Shown piece after piece: positions 43,598-55,400 of a DNA stretch of 64,000 nucleotides. The notes under the pieces were generated by a model. That model did no database searches. It saw only the letters and a list, made by a program, of their open reading frames with translations, and was not told where the DNA came from. Source of the DNA: Narthecium ossifragum. Lineage: Eukaryota > Streptophyta > Magnoliopsida > Dioscoreales > Nartheciaceae. Made by a program: the position numbers and the translations under genes. The stretch lies in the NCBI GenBank assembly GCA_963920575.1, contig OY986972.1, forward strand, positions 23,484,672 through 23,548,671, given 5' to 3'. Each line of letters opens with the position of its first letter. Position 1 is the first letter of the stretch.

Positions 43598-43885
43598 TAT
43601 TCTCTTTTTACATAGAGAATACTGAAATACATTAATGTATATTAATCAAGAAGAGAAGAGGGAAATCTCTTTTTACATGATGAATAGATGCATTCTCTTT
43701 TTACAAAGAGAATACTGATAGGTATTCTTTTGTTACAAAGAGAATATTGATAGGTATTCTCTTTTTATAAAGAGAATACCGACAAATAGAATACTGATAG
43801 GTGTTCTGTTTTTACAAATAGAATACTGAAATACATTCATGTATATTAATCAAGAAGAGAAGAGGGAAATATGCAAAGAGAATAT
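43598..43885. repeat. Tandem self-complementary units (tattctctttttacaaagagaatactga)
   Basis: Units of about 30 bp in which attctcttt and aaagagaat pair around tta(c). They recur at about 43598, 43693, 43725 and 43756, with a degenerate one at 43806. A longer block, atactgaaatacatt.atgtatattaatcaagaagagaagagggaaat, occurs at 43619-43669 and 43824-43871. Confidence 0.8.
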
Positions 43886-43887
43886 TG

Positions 43888-45275
43888 CTGCTCGTCGAGG
43901 TTGATGACAGCTGTGCAGGGGAGGGTGGTGGCTGGAGGATCTCGCCGAGGAACGATCGGGAAGGGTAGCCCATCGACGAGGTCGTCGGATCTATTATGGA
44001 TGAACAGGGAAATTAGACAGGAGCTCTCACCAAACTTACTCAACCATCAACTCACTCACTCACTTATAAAACACTGCATCACTCTATGTCCTGCCACTTT
44101 CTAGCCAAGAAGACAGGCATGGAGCCAGTCGACGCCCCCACCGACCCACCGCCGCCGATCCTTGATGGTGCTCCCGACCATCTCTGCCGTCCACCTCGCC
44201 GCGCCCTATGCCCGACGTCGACCTCACCGCCGCCGATCCTTGATGGCGCTCCCGACCCACCGCTGTCGATCCTTGATGGCGCTCCCGACCCACCGCCGCC
44301 TATCCTTGAAGGTGCTCCCGACCCACCGCCGCCGATCCTTGAATGCGCTCCCTGACCTCGTTTCATCCAAGCCGCGCCCCCACCTTTTCTCCTCTCCTCC
44401 AGGACGTCTCCGTCGTGTCCGTGGCTACCCTGATCCGCGCCCGATCCGGCTCGTCCGTGCCCAAGCCATCGCCCGATCCGGCTCGTCCGTGCTCCCTGAC
44501 CTCGTTTCATCCAAGCCGCGCCCCCACCTTTTCTCCTCTCCTCCTGGCCGTCTCCGCCGTGTCCGTGGCTACCATGATCCGCGCCTGATCCGGCTCGTCT
44601 GTGCCCAAGCCATCGCCTGAGCATGCCAAATGATCCGGTTCCCGCAGCGCGACCTCGTCAACGCCTCCCTCAACATGACGCTTCACCGCGTCGGCTCTGG
44701 AGGTGGGAGCCAGCCGAATCTGGATCTCGATCTGGATGTGGATCTGTGAGCGGCCGGTGACTGTTCTTGGGATGGGGGCGGCGGCGGTGGATCTGGAGCG
44801 GCCGGCGACGGATATGGGGGTGGGGGCGATGGCGGATCTGGATCTAAGAGAGGCCGATGACGGATCTGGAGGTGGCGGATCTTGATATGGGAACGGCCGG
44901 TGACGAATCTGGAGGTGGGAGCGGCCGGTCGGATCTAGAGATGGGAGCGTCTGCGATGGATCTGGGGGGTGGGGCGCCGTCGGATCTGGATTTGGGAGCC
45001 ACCAGCTCTGGATCTGGATCTAGAGCGGCGGCGGCCGACGACGGATCTGGGGGTGGGGGCAGCGGCGTATCGGGATTTGGGAGCAGCCGGTGAGATCTGG
45101 GGGTGGGTGCGGCGGCAGATCTAGAGGTGGGAGCCGTCTGGCTATGGAGGGGGAGATGTTTTAAGGGATATGGTGATAATAATAGGGAGATGGATATAAA
45201 AGTCTTTTAAACTCTAAGATGGTGTTAAAGAGTTAAATCTAATGGATGATGTTTTATTAGCAATATAAGTTCATA
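43888..45275. mobile_element. G-rich minisatellite-bearing element, copy 2
   Basis: The left flank matches 1165-1300 and the right flank resembles 1940-2030. The interior differs: five ~31-bp units of ccaccgccgccgatccttgatgg(c/t)gctcccgac (44147-44345), a ~142-bp tandem duplication (44348-44489 and 44490-44615), then ggatctggaggtgggagcggccgg-type units (44700-45140). Frames such as 44624-44079 are repeat-encoded. Confidence 0.55.
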
Positions 45276-45975
45276 TAATGAGCAGCTTTCATTGTAACGT
45301 TACTGGATGTATACGCTGAGCCTCCGTTTGGTTGGGGGTTAAGGGGGTTAGGGTTAAGAGGGTTAGGGGTAAAAAAGTGGGGATAGGAAATGGGGGTAAA
45401 CTTAACCCACTTTGGCATTTGGCTCAGAAACAGGGGTAGGTTAGTGGGTTAAGCTTTGGATAAGGGTAAGAACACTCCAACGTATATAAAATATAAAATA
45501 TTATATTTATGGGTAACCTAGTGGGTTAAGATTATAATATTTGAATTAATTATTAAGTTAATTAAAATATTTATATGTAAAGTGCATACATAAGATAATA
45601 TATCAACTATCCAATGGCTTTATTTCTTAGTCATCGCACGCTCACAGTCTACCTCGGCACCACTACCGCAACCAATTTGTGTTACAATCAATTCCCAGAA
45701 CACCGGCTAACCCATCTTTCTCTATTCCACTATAAGTTAAGTTTTCGGTATTTGTACACTGAACTGTATAAACTTTACACTATTATATTATTACATAAAA
45801 TGTAGTAAAAATATATTATAGTAAAGTATAATATTACTACCCCATCCGTCCTGTTCGACACCTCCACCGGCGAATCCTTCTCAACTAAGGCCCGCTTACC
45901 CGCCATTGGCGGCAAACGCCCGCTCTTCCGCCATCGTGTGTAATGATGCCCGCTCGACCTCCACCAGGTCGTATA

Positions 45976-48900
45976 TGTCGTGCCCCGGCCCAGAAAACCC
46001 ATCTGGACTGGGACACGAGGGGGGGGGGGGGTTCCTACATCTACTAACATCAAACTGGCGGAAACAGTTATCAAATCCTCGAAGAGGGAAAATATACATT
46101 TAATCAAATTGCAGATTTACAACTATTGATAAAATGGAAAGCTCCAGGATCGTCAAGTACTCCTCGAAACTCCAGGTCCACGATCACCTCGAGAATAGCG
46201 CGCCAACGCCCAGAAGATCACCTGGAAGGAAAGGACTGCATCTGTCACACCCCGACCCAGAAAACCCATCCAGGACAGGGCGTGAGGGTCCTAACACTAT
46301 TCATCATCAGCCGACGCAGTACAAGCGGAAAGGATAATCAATTTAATCAAAAGTAATCCAGAGGCTAAGCAGATTTGACCATGTAATAATATCAAGTCTT
46401 ACAATGTCTGAGTTTCAATATACATATTTATACCAAATCCCAAAAGATCTCCAAAAAGGGTTACAACATGCATAATTATATATATCAAAAAGTACAACAG
46501 TTACATCCTCCAACAAAACCTCAGACGCCTCTGGATGTACCTGCGCCGCCAAAAGCTGAACCAGTCGGCTCCACCGAAGAGGAACTGCCGCCTGCACCTG
46601 CAAACGCAGCCCGGGTAGGAATGAGCAAAAAGCCCAGTAGGGTTCTACTCTACGGCACACTGAAGGGAGGAAAACAACAACAGTGTTGTCCCCAAGCCTA
46701 AGTCTAAAGGATGCCACGGGTCCCATAACCCACCGATGTCCCAAGGGTTCCTGTCATGAAACCTCTCTCCTGAACATGTTACCAGGAGGACCACGGAAAC
46801 AGTAACATGCAGGCTCTAGCCCTTACCCAGCAGGGATACCACTGCCTGGGGTCCACGTCGGGAACTCCTCGGTTGCATCCCTAGCACTTGGCCTAGGAGG
46901 ACAACACGACCTCTAAACCTCAAACAAAGATTCAAGCCGACTATCGCAATCCTCAATCATCAGAGATTCAGATCGACAATCACACCCTAATCCTGACTAC
47001 CCAACCACGGTCCTAAGGCTAGATCCGAGCTACCCGAGAGCCTCGGATCGGCGACCCAAGACATCGCCCGCCTAACCTCAAATGCCTCTAATGCATACAA
47101 TGCATGAGCTTAAGCAAACATCTACCCTAGATGTCTCTACACTCGCCGTCACATCAGCAGTTATAAGTTCCACAGATATACAATAGCCCTCGGCACTCGC
47201 CGGCAAGAGGCTAAGGTTCCACAGTTCCTCATTAGCTAGCACTCATAGCTAGCTAATGGTTAAGCAAACAACTAAGCATTTAATTTCTACCAAACATGTA
47301 TTTTCCATCAAAACTTGAATTAAATGCAAGTATAACCATAAGTTTGCAAAAAAAGAGGAAACTCGGATCAAACATCAAACCCGATGAAAGTCCTTTGAAA
47401 ACATAATGAAATCCACTTACAAGCTTCCCTATATGTTTAAGATTCAATCAAGATTGAAGGCCATTTAAGGAAAACCAGAAAACACTGTTCAAAAGGCCAC
47501 GGACGATGCCACGGTCGATCCGTGCATCGACCGTGGGGCCACGGACGATGCCACGGTCGATCCGTGGATCGACCGTGAGGCCCACACGAAGAAAACCAAG
47601 GGCGACGGTCGATCCAACCATCGACCCTGAACAGCCCAAAACCAACCAGAGCCTGACAGTCGATGCGACGGTCGATCCGACGGTCGACCGTCAGGTAAAT
47701 GGCGAAAAAGCTAAGGTCCCACGGTCGATTGATCCATCGACCCTGGGAACCCAAAATCTCAACAGAGCCCGACAGTCGATGCGACGGTCGATGCGACGGT
47801 CGATCCGACGGTCGACCGTCAGGCCCAAAGCAAACATACTAAAGCTGGACGGTCGATACATCGATCGACCGTCGAGCCTGACGGTCGATGCACCGATCGA
47901 CCGTCGAGCTCAAAACGCAGTATTCCGGAAATCCATTTTCTAAGATTTGAAGGATCAAAACATGTTAGAATACAATCAAACTTTGCAAGCAAGTGTATTT
48001 TGAAGTGAGGGATCTAATGATGCAAAGAAATCCATATTTGGACGGTTAAATCCCATTTTAGGTCGGAAAACCAAAAAGACGACAAAACGGCGGCGTTTCG
48101 GAAACCAGCCGTTAGAATACGAAATCTTGGCATACGAACATTCCAAACCATACACATTGCATACACAACGGATTTCACAACACCCTAACTTAGCATTCCA
48201 CAGCAAACCACACATGCACCCTAACCTAGTAGAACCCGATCCAAGGATCGAGGTAGAAACACCTACCTCAACAGCACGAAGCTCTCCACGCGTCCAGCCA
48301 ACCTCGCCGCAAAGATCCGCTACTCAAGCTCAATCCTCCAAGCTTTAGCCCAGCCGGAGGAGAAGGGGAGAAGGGAGAGGAAGAGGGGTTGTCGGTGGAG
48401 AAGAGAAGGAAGAACCAGCCAAGGAAGGGAAGAAGGGAAGGAGAGAAGAGAGGAGAGAAGAGAGGGGATCGGGTAGCGGGTTGGAGCCAACTGCTCCAAC
48501 CACCCTCCACTCACCAGGCCCTCTAATGGGCCGGATCCTCCAACGGGTCGAAAGCCCGCTCACGAGCCCGATAGCGAGCTCTAGCGCGCCCGAGCTGGGA
48601 TCTTCCGATCCCGGACCCACCTAACCATTCTAAACAATCACATACATCAAACCAAGGCCGTGGGTGCAACGCGAGTGTGAAACCGACCAACAGGGGGCAT
48701 ATTTACCAAAATGCCCCTGGGGTCCAAACCGCCACACGATCGCCCGATCGTGCCCGACGCGGAACCAAATTGACAGGGAACCGGCTCTCGACCCACGCTG
48801 GTCGAGTCAGGTCTGAGGGACGGGCCCTTACAGCATCGACCTGCATTGCCGATGCAGCCCAGGTAGGAGTGAGCAACAAAGCTCAGTAGGGTTTTACGCT

Positions 48901-50693
48901 ATTCTACGACACACACAAGGAAGGCAACAACAACTGTACTAACTCTGTGCCAAGTACTGAGGCCTGCCAAGGATCCCATAAATCCCGTCAATAACCCGAA
49001 GGGTACCTGTCCAAAGTACGTCCCTCCGACAGCCACTGTTCAAGGATGGACCACCTCTGACAATCCTTGACACAGGGTGGACATGACGCTACATGTAGGA
49101 CACCCCTCTCCAAGCGGGACCTCCACACTTGGCGGAACGACCGTGGTTACGACAACCATCTCTTAGTACTCCAAGCAACAGAGTTAACGCGATTCCCATA
49201 AATCCCACCGATACCCCCATGGTATCTGACCAAGTGCGTCCCTCCGACAGCCACTGTTCAAGGAAGCACTACCTCCGACAATCCTTGACACAGGGTGGAC
49301 AAACCTCAATCATCAGACTACCAAGCTGACCGGATCGCTGCAGCGGTACTACCAACCGCTGTCATCCAATCCGCAGCGGGTCCCGGCATTACGACGGTAC
49401 CACGACCGTCAACCACAGACTCCAGCAACGGAAAGCAACCCCGAAAACCACTGATGAACAGTAAAATATAATATTATAATCCGAACATATAATATTATAT
49501 TTAAAACACCAAACATTCTCTACATAGCAGCTAGTTGACCCCATCAATCCGATGTCCAAACAACGTCGGATTTAAGATCCAACTTAGAGTCCAGTAGATC
49601 TACATGCTGGAATCAATATATCCAAAATCTATAAACATCCAACGGCTAGATTAACGGAAAAACACTAATCAAAACCGCTAATCAAAACTAACTTACCATT
49701 GTTTGCTGCAACGCAGCCCACCAGTGCGAAATCCATAAAAAAGCGTAGAAAAATCAGAAAAATATGACATCAGTTGGGTTTGAAATTTGATTTACAGATC
49801 TACAACTCTTATGTTCATCACAACCCCAGAACATGCATGTACTGATCGGAAAACTCGCCGCAAGCCGGCTGTTCTTCAAGAACAGCAGAAACCAGAAAAT
49901 CCGAGATTAATCATGCATAAATCCTACTAAAATCTCAACCAAAGATCATCAAACTTATATCAGAAATTCTACTAAGCAAGAGGAAGCCAACAACACAAAG
50001 AACAGCAAGATCAAACGGCTAGATTAAGAGAAACCCATTAAACTAACTCAGGTAGGTAGAACTCCTACCGGAAACGTACTACTCGGCTGATTCCCCGCAA
50101 ACCGGTCACCAACAGAGCTTCAAACCACACCAGGGATCTTCCTTACGCCGCCACGGTTCCAACGAGCCTTGGAACGCCCAAAACGGTGGCCGGAGGAGAG
50201 AGAACGGTGGAGAAGAAGCTTCAGTCGGAAACAGGGGAAGCAGAATCGCGGAAGAAGAAGAGGAGGGGGAGGAAGAAGAGGAGGGGGAGGAAGAAGAAGA
50301 AGAGGAAGGAAAAGGCAGGGGAAAGCCGGGAGAGCCGGGGAAAAGGGAGAGGAGGGGAGGGAAAGTCCTCCCCTTCTGACAGGGGAGAGCGATGGCCACG
50401 ATGGCGGCCGTCCTCTTGAAGGAAAACTGCCACCGACTTGATACGATAGCGATCGATCGCTCCAAGGAGCGATCGATCGCTCACGGGCCACCAGCTGCCC
50501 AAAAGCAGCCTTCTGCGCGCCCGAGCTGGGATCTTCCGATCCCGGTCCACCTAACCATTCTATTCAAACACATACACCATAACAAGGTCGGTGTGTGCAC
50601 ACGCGGGTGTGAAACAAACCAACAAGGCACAATTTACCAAATTGCCCTTGTGGTCAACAACGAGCCACAGGAATAGAGGAACATGTCCTCACA
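45976..50693. mobile_element. Outer solo LTR (Gypsy-like), interrupted
   Basis: Starts tgtcgtgccccggcccagaaaaccc and ends catgtcctcaca. A perfect 5-bp duplication gtata flanks it (45971-45975, 50694-50698). It is split by an inner LTR at 46243-48832, leaving about 2.1 kb. The right part (48838-50693) aligns with 46591-48760 of the inner LTR, showing they are related families. It contains a (gaagagga)n-type purine tract (50200-50390). Confidence 0.85.
46243..48832. mobile_element. Inner solo LTR (Gypsy-like)
   Basis: 2590 bp, tgtcacaccccgacccag to gggcccttaca. A perfect 5-bp duplication gcatc flanks it (46238-46242, 48833-48837). TGTCACACCCC...TTACA is a typical plant Gypsy LTR edge. It contains a cluster of palindromic cggtcgat...atcgaccg motifs (47490-47915). 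No internal retroviral genes are present, so it is a solo LTR. Confidence 0.9.
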
Positions 50694-51701
50694 GTATAGC
50701 TCGGCGGTGTTGAAACCGTTCTTGCCGGCGCTGTCACCGCCAACGATGTACACGTGACCTCCACCTATGACATTAAGAATCGTATCCCAATGTGGCATAG
50801 CATGGTCACGTGTCATGGTTGTAAACATCAATCCAACCGCATGCGAACCCACTTATATTAATATAATAATAATATTTTATTATATATTATTAGAATATAT
50901 AAAATGAATACATATGAGATATGTTTCTATCTCTCTCCCCCGTTTTATCTGTCTCGCCAACCGCCGCGCCCACTCCGGCCACCCCATCGCCGGTGGCGAG
51001 CAGGATCCGAGGGACAACCGGTGCTGTGTGGATCGGTTAATCAGCCGATGCACACCGAACCGTTGGATCGATCCAGATCCGACGGTTAAAAAAAAAACTT
51101 CATCTTTGTGAGCTCCCCCGCCAGACTCCGGTAGCGACCTCAAGCTCATAGGGCATGGAGGCCTCGTCATGTAGCAACGGGGAGGAATAGCTGGTGGATC
51201 TCAGGAGGACCTTGGCAAGGTGAGGCGTCCGAGTGGCCATGGACCAGCGTTGGAAGTCGTTGGGGAAAACTCTTGGCGTCGGGGGGTGCTAGATCCGGGG
51301 GAAATGGAGGAGCTTGACGATGGTTGATGGCCGGGGTTGACGTCAGAGGCGACAGGGAAGACCCTCGCCGACGAAGGGGATCTCAACGGAGATCGAGACG
51401 GCGACGGGTAGGAACAGTTGACGCCGCGAGTGGCTGCGCGTCGGTGGAGTGGAGAGGGTGGGGGTTTGCCGCAGGTGGCCGCGGCTTCACCGGAGAAGGA
51501 GAGAGTGGGTTGCAAGGTTTCGCCGGAACGAATGGGTACTCACCGGGATGGAGGGGCGTGGGTTGTGCGAGGTATCGGGTAGGAAGGAGGAGAAGGTGGG
51601 TGGAGGAATAGGGAGAGGTGGAGAAGGTGCTGAGTATGGCCGGAGTGTAGAGCTCACCGGAGAGGATGAGCTCACCGGAGAGGAGAAGAGAAGAGAGGAG
51701 G

Positions 51702-51737
<36 letters not shown>

Positions 51738-52012
51738 CAGAGACAAATGGGGTGTGTGAGAGCGGCTTAACCCCAAAGCCTTTTTTAACCCAGCTACGCT
51801 GTTTTTGTTGTTTAGGGGTAAGAACCGGGTTAAGGGGCCCCCTTAACCCGGTTCTTACCCCTGTTGCCAAACACAGGCTGAGGGTTGGCATCATTAGGTT
51901 AAAAAATGCATGCAGAGTTGCTTAGCTTTAAAGATATTCCTAGATTAATCATGCTGTAATATGGGTGCATGTTCTTCTCTTCGATTGTACTGTTTCTCTA
52001 TATTTCCAGAGT

Positions 52013-52153
52013 CAGTAATGCGAGAGCCGATGGTGTAGCTCAAGCTTGTCATAGGACCGGGAATGTGTTAGCCTGAACTTGTTAACCAGCACTACCTATA
52101 TGTTGTATCGAGTCGGTAAATTTTAGCCATTTGACTCAACTCATCAAAAAAAA
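52013..52153 (+). mobile_element. Very short LINE 3' end
   Basis: Reads RVSNARADGVAQACHRTG, the last conserved block of a LINE RNase H, followed by a 3' UTR ending ctcaactcatcaaaaaaaaaaa. Confidence 0.65.
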
Positions 52154-52403
52154 AAAATATGCATGTGAGGTTCATCAGGATATATCAGCAGGTGGAGTGC
52201 CACTACTTGTTATACTTTCAGTACGTGTTTGTGATGGTGATGAGGATGTTAAGATGTTGATAGTAATGAACATTTTAATGATGATGATGATGATGGCAAT
52301 ATTAATATGTATAAAGACTTCAATGGATGTATGGAAGATTACCAATATTTAAACTCACCTCTTCCTATCAGGTTCAGTTTTTGGCATAGCTGCTGCTGAA
52401 GTT
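52154..52403. other. Target region of LINE 2
   Basis: No gene. Contains (gat)n at 52279-52292. The last 16 bases (agctgctgctgaagtt, 52388-52403) are the LINE 2 target duplication. Confidence 0.5.
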
Positions 52404-52453
52404 TTTTTTTTTTTTTTTTTTTTGATGAATTGAGCCATCTGGCTAGTATTTAT

Positions 52454-55400
52454 TTACACCAAGTCGGCCAGGGCTGCAGCCCCGTCCTCTTTGTGCCATA
52501 CAAAACTGGTGCAGGAATGCCTACACCTTTTAGCAATACGATCGGCCATCACATTCGATGACCGCGGAACAAACAAAAACAGCACAGCTTCAAATTGCAA
52601 CACCAGCTTCCAAGCCTGCTTAGCCCCCTGCTCCATGTTCATGGGCCAGATTTTTCCACCATTGAGCATTTCCACCACATCACAGGCATCAGATTGAATA
52701 ATAATCCTGTTTCTGCATCTCTCCTTAGCCCACTTCATTGCATAGATAACAGCCAGAAGCTCAGCTGCAAAAGAGCTATCAGCTACCACCACTTCACCCA
52801 TGCCCCAACTATACTCCCCACTCTTACCTCTCTCCAGTACAGCAATCGCAGTATCACCATTAACCACATTTCTGGAAGCATCAACCTCAAAGACCCAACT
52901 TTCGTCACCAGGTATTGCCTTGGTCTGCAAACTTCCTTTCCCGTTGCATCTAAGGAACTCCTCTGCTAGCCTTTTCGCGCGCTGCGCCACCACAGCCGGA
53001 GGGTCCCCCTCCATCTCAAAGATCCTTCTATTTCTATCATTCCAACTCACCCACAACCCATAACAGAGATAAGCTTTCAACTTCACCACCAGGTTGACTA
53101 GAAGACCTAGTAAACGTTCCAATCAAATGATCCTGGTTCCAGTTGCAAACCCCAACACCTAAGCCCATCATCAGCCAATCTATAACCTCCCTAACATGTC
53201 TGCATTCAAATAAAGCATGAGCCACTGTTTCATCACACTCACCACACTTTGGACAGAGATGCTCCGACGCATGGCAAAAACGCCATAATAGATACCTAAC
53301 TGGCAGCTTCCCTTTGAGAGCTCTCCACAGGAAATGCTTAATCCTTGGTCCAATAGGTAGTCGCCAAAAGCAATTCCAATTGAAGCCGTCCTCCACATTC
53401 CAGCTAGCTTTAAATCTTCTCGAGAGGAAATGATAGGCCGATGAAGCCGTCACCTTCCCACTCCGACTATACATCCACACTGCTCTGTCACCTCTACTAT
53501 CACTATAAATTGGAGTATTTTTAATGGCATCAACTAGATCCGGGTGAAAAAGTTCCCTAAGTAGCTCATTATTCCACCCTTGATCCTTCATTAAAGCTCC
53601 AACCATCATTTGCTCTGTTCTATCACCTTGGAACAGAGAAGGTTTGAATGCCAAAGCCTCATCCAAGACCCAATGATCTTCAATCACCCTTACTTTGCTA
53701 TTCTCCCCCAGCTCCCAGCATAGACCTAGACTAAGATCTTCAGCTGCTTCACAGATCACCTTCCAGTGAGCAGAGCCTCTGTTTCGATATACCGGCACCA
53801 TGCCATTCCACTGATACTTTGCTCTCGCCACCATAGTCCAAATAGACTGTGCTCCTGATAAAAGTGTTGCAGCCCTCTTTAGCTTTAAAGCACGCTGCCA
53901 CACTGAAAAATCCTTCAACCCCAATCCGCTAATCTCCTTGGGTTTGCACACCTGCGACCATGCCACCAGATTCATCCCAGCTCTCTTTCCCCGCCACAAG
54001 AAATTCCTGCACAACTGCTCCATCCTTTGAATCACTTTGTTAGGTACCTTAGCAGTAGTCATTGCATACACAGGAATGCTCTGGAGTATTGACCTCAGCA
54101 AAACCACCCTCCCAGCTTGAGACATCCTCCTCCCCTTCCAAGAATCAATTCTACTGGCCATCCTTTCCAACACTGGTGCAAAATCACCGACCCTTAGCCT
54201 TCTTTCACTAATAGGTGCACCCAGGTAGTACCAGCCACTCTTAGCCATACCCACATTTAATATTCTACATATTGCTAACCTTCTGTCCTTGTCCACCCTC
54301 GGAGAGAATCTAATACTAGATTTAACAGGATTCATCTCCAATCCGCTTAACAATTTGAAGAAAGTCAGATTAAGACGCAACTTCCTCGCTTCCATACATG
54401 TAGCCCCCGAGACCATCATGCAGTCATCTGCATAAAGCAGATGTGAAATGGAGGCTTCAGAATGCTTGAATTTAACTCCTTCTATCTTCAATCCGGGAGA
54501 CTTCAAAATGCTTGAAAGAACCTCCTGAACTAACACAAACAAGTAGGGAGAAAGAGGGTCTCCTTGCCTAATACCACACTTTGGCCGGACCCTAACATGA
54601 ACTTCTCCATTGATAATGAAAGAGAACATCGACCCTCGTACACACTTCGTAACCCACTCAACCCACCTGGACGGGAACTCCATTCGTACCATTACCTCCT
54701 CCAAGAAAGACCATCTAACTTTGTCATATGCCGACATTAAGTCCACTTTGAGGATCATTAGGCTACGAGATTTAGGTGCAATAGCCATAGAATGCAACAA
54801 TTCTTGAGCCACATCGATAATATCAAGGATATTACGGCCCTCAACGAAGGCTGATTGCTCCAATCCAATCAAGTCACCCAATACCATCTTCAGTCTAGCA
54901 GCCAAGATGGATGTAATAACCTTATACCCCACATTGCACAAACTGATCGGCCTAAAATCTTTAACTTACCTCGGAAATTTGCATTTGGGGATAAGGGAAA
55001 CAAATGTCTCATTCCAAACCAGTGGGAGCTTACCATGATCAAAGAAATCTTGTACCAGCCGCCCAAAATCTCTACCCACCACCTCCCAATTAGAGGTAAA
55101 GAATTCAACCGGCAGTCCATCAGGGCCTGGATATTTATTCCTACCAAGCTTGAACACCACACTCTTAATCTCCTAGGGTGTAACCTCCTGCACAAGCATA
55201 TCTTTCCAGGCATCATTGATAGCAGGGAGTTCAGGAAATAACAGAGCTGGAACTTTGCCTTCATCTTCCCACAACTTCTCATAGTGGCGCTGGAACGCTA
55301 AGCCTATACCCGCTTGGAACCTGACAACATTCCCATCACCATCCACAATCTCTAGAATTTTGGACTTATGAGACCTTGACTTCATTAGCTGATGGTAGAA

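Larger units (their letters stand above)
45838..50850 (-). pseudogene. F-box/kelch gene fragment split by LTR insertion
   Basis: On the minus strand, 50850-50699 reads AVGLMFTT...NVIGGGHVYIVGGDSAGKNGFNTAELY. After the LTR block, 45975-45838 continues DLVEVERASLHTMAEERAFAANGG and DSPVEVSNRTDG. GGHVYIVGG...KN.FNTAELYD is a kelch repeat of the plant F-box/kelch family, and MAEER follows as in those proteins. No F-box is visible, so only the C-terminal kelch part was captured. Confidence 0.65.
45321..51877. mobile_element. Kelch-fragment-carrying element, copy 2, expanded by nested LTRs
   Basis: Termini cctccgtttgg and, reverse-complemented, cctgtgtttgg. The sequence ctgag occurs directly outside both ends (45316-45320, 51878-51882). 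The left end is rich in ggggttagggttaag. Just inside the right end is a 49-bp near-perfect palindrome (51814-51862). Removing the nested LTRs leaves about 1.8 kb homologous in part to 8398-9650. Internal sequence at 50880-51780 is unassigned, with a GA microsatellite at 51703-51733. Confidence 0.65.

Noticed and set aside
43352..43632. Open frames across the N run
   Set aside because: They exist only because N codons contain no stop.
44079..44624. 181-codon minus frame and the opposite plus frames
   Set aside because: Encoded by 31-bp and 142-bp tandem units; composition only, with no domain.
47490..47915. A CRISPR-like array
   Set aside because: Repeats are palindromic and irregularly spaced, lack unique spacers of fixed length, and the genome is a plant's.
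47437..47943. 105- and 145-codon frames in the LTR
   Set aside because: They are generated by repeated cggtcgat palindromes inside a solo LTR.
50169..50550. Lys/Arg/Glu-rich and Pro/Ser-rich frames
   Set aside because: They arise from a (gaagagga)n purine tract within the outer LTR.
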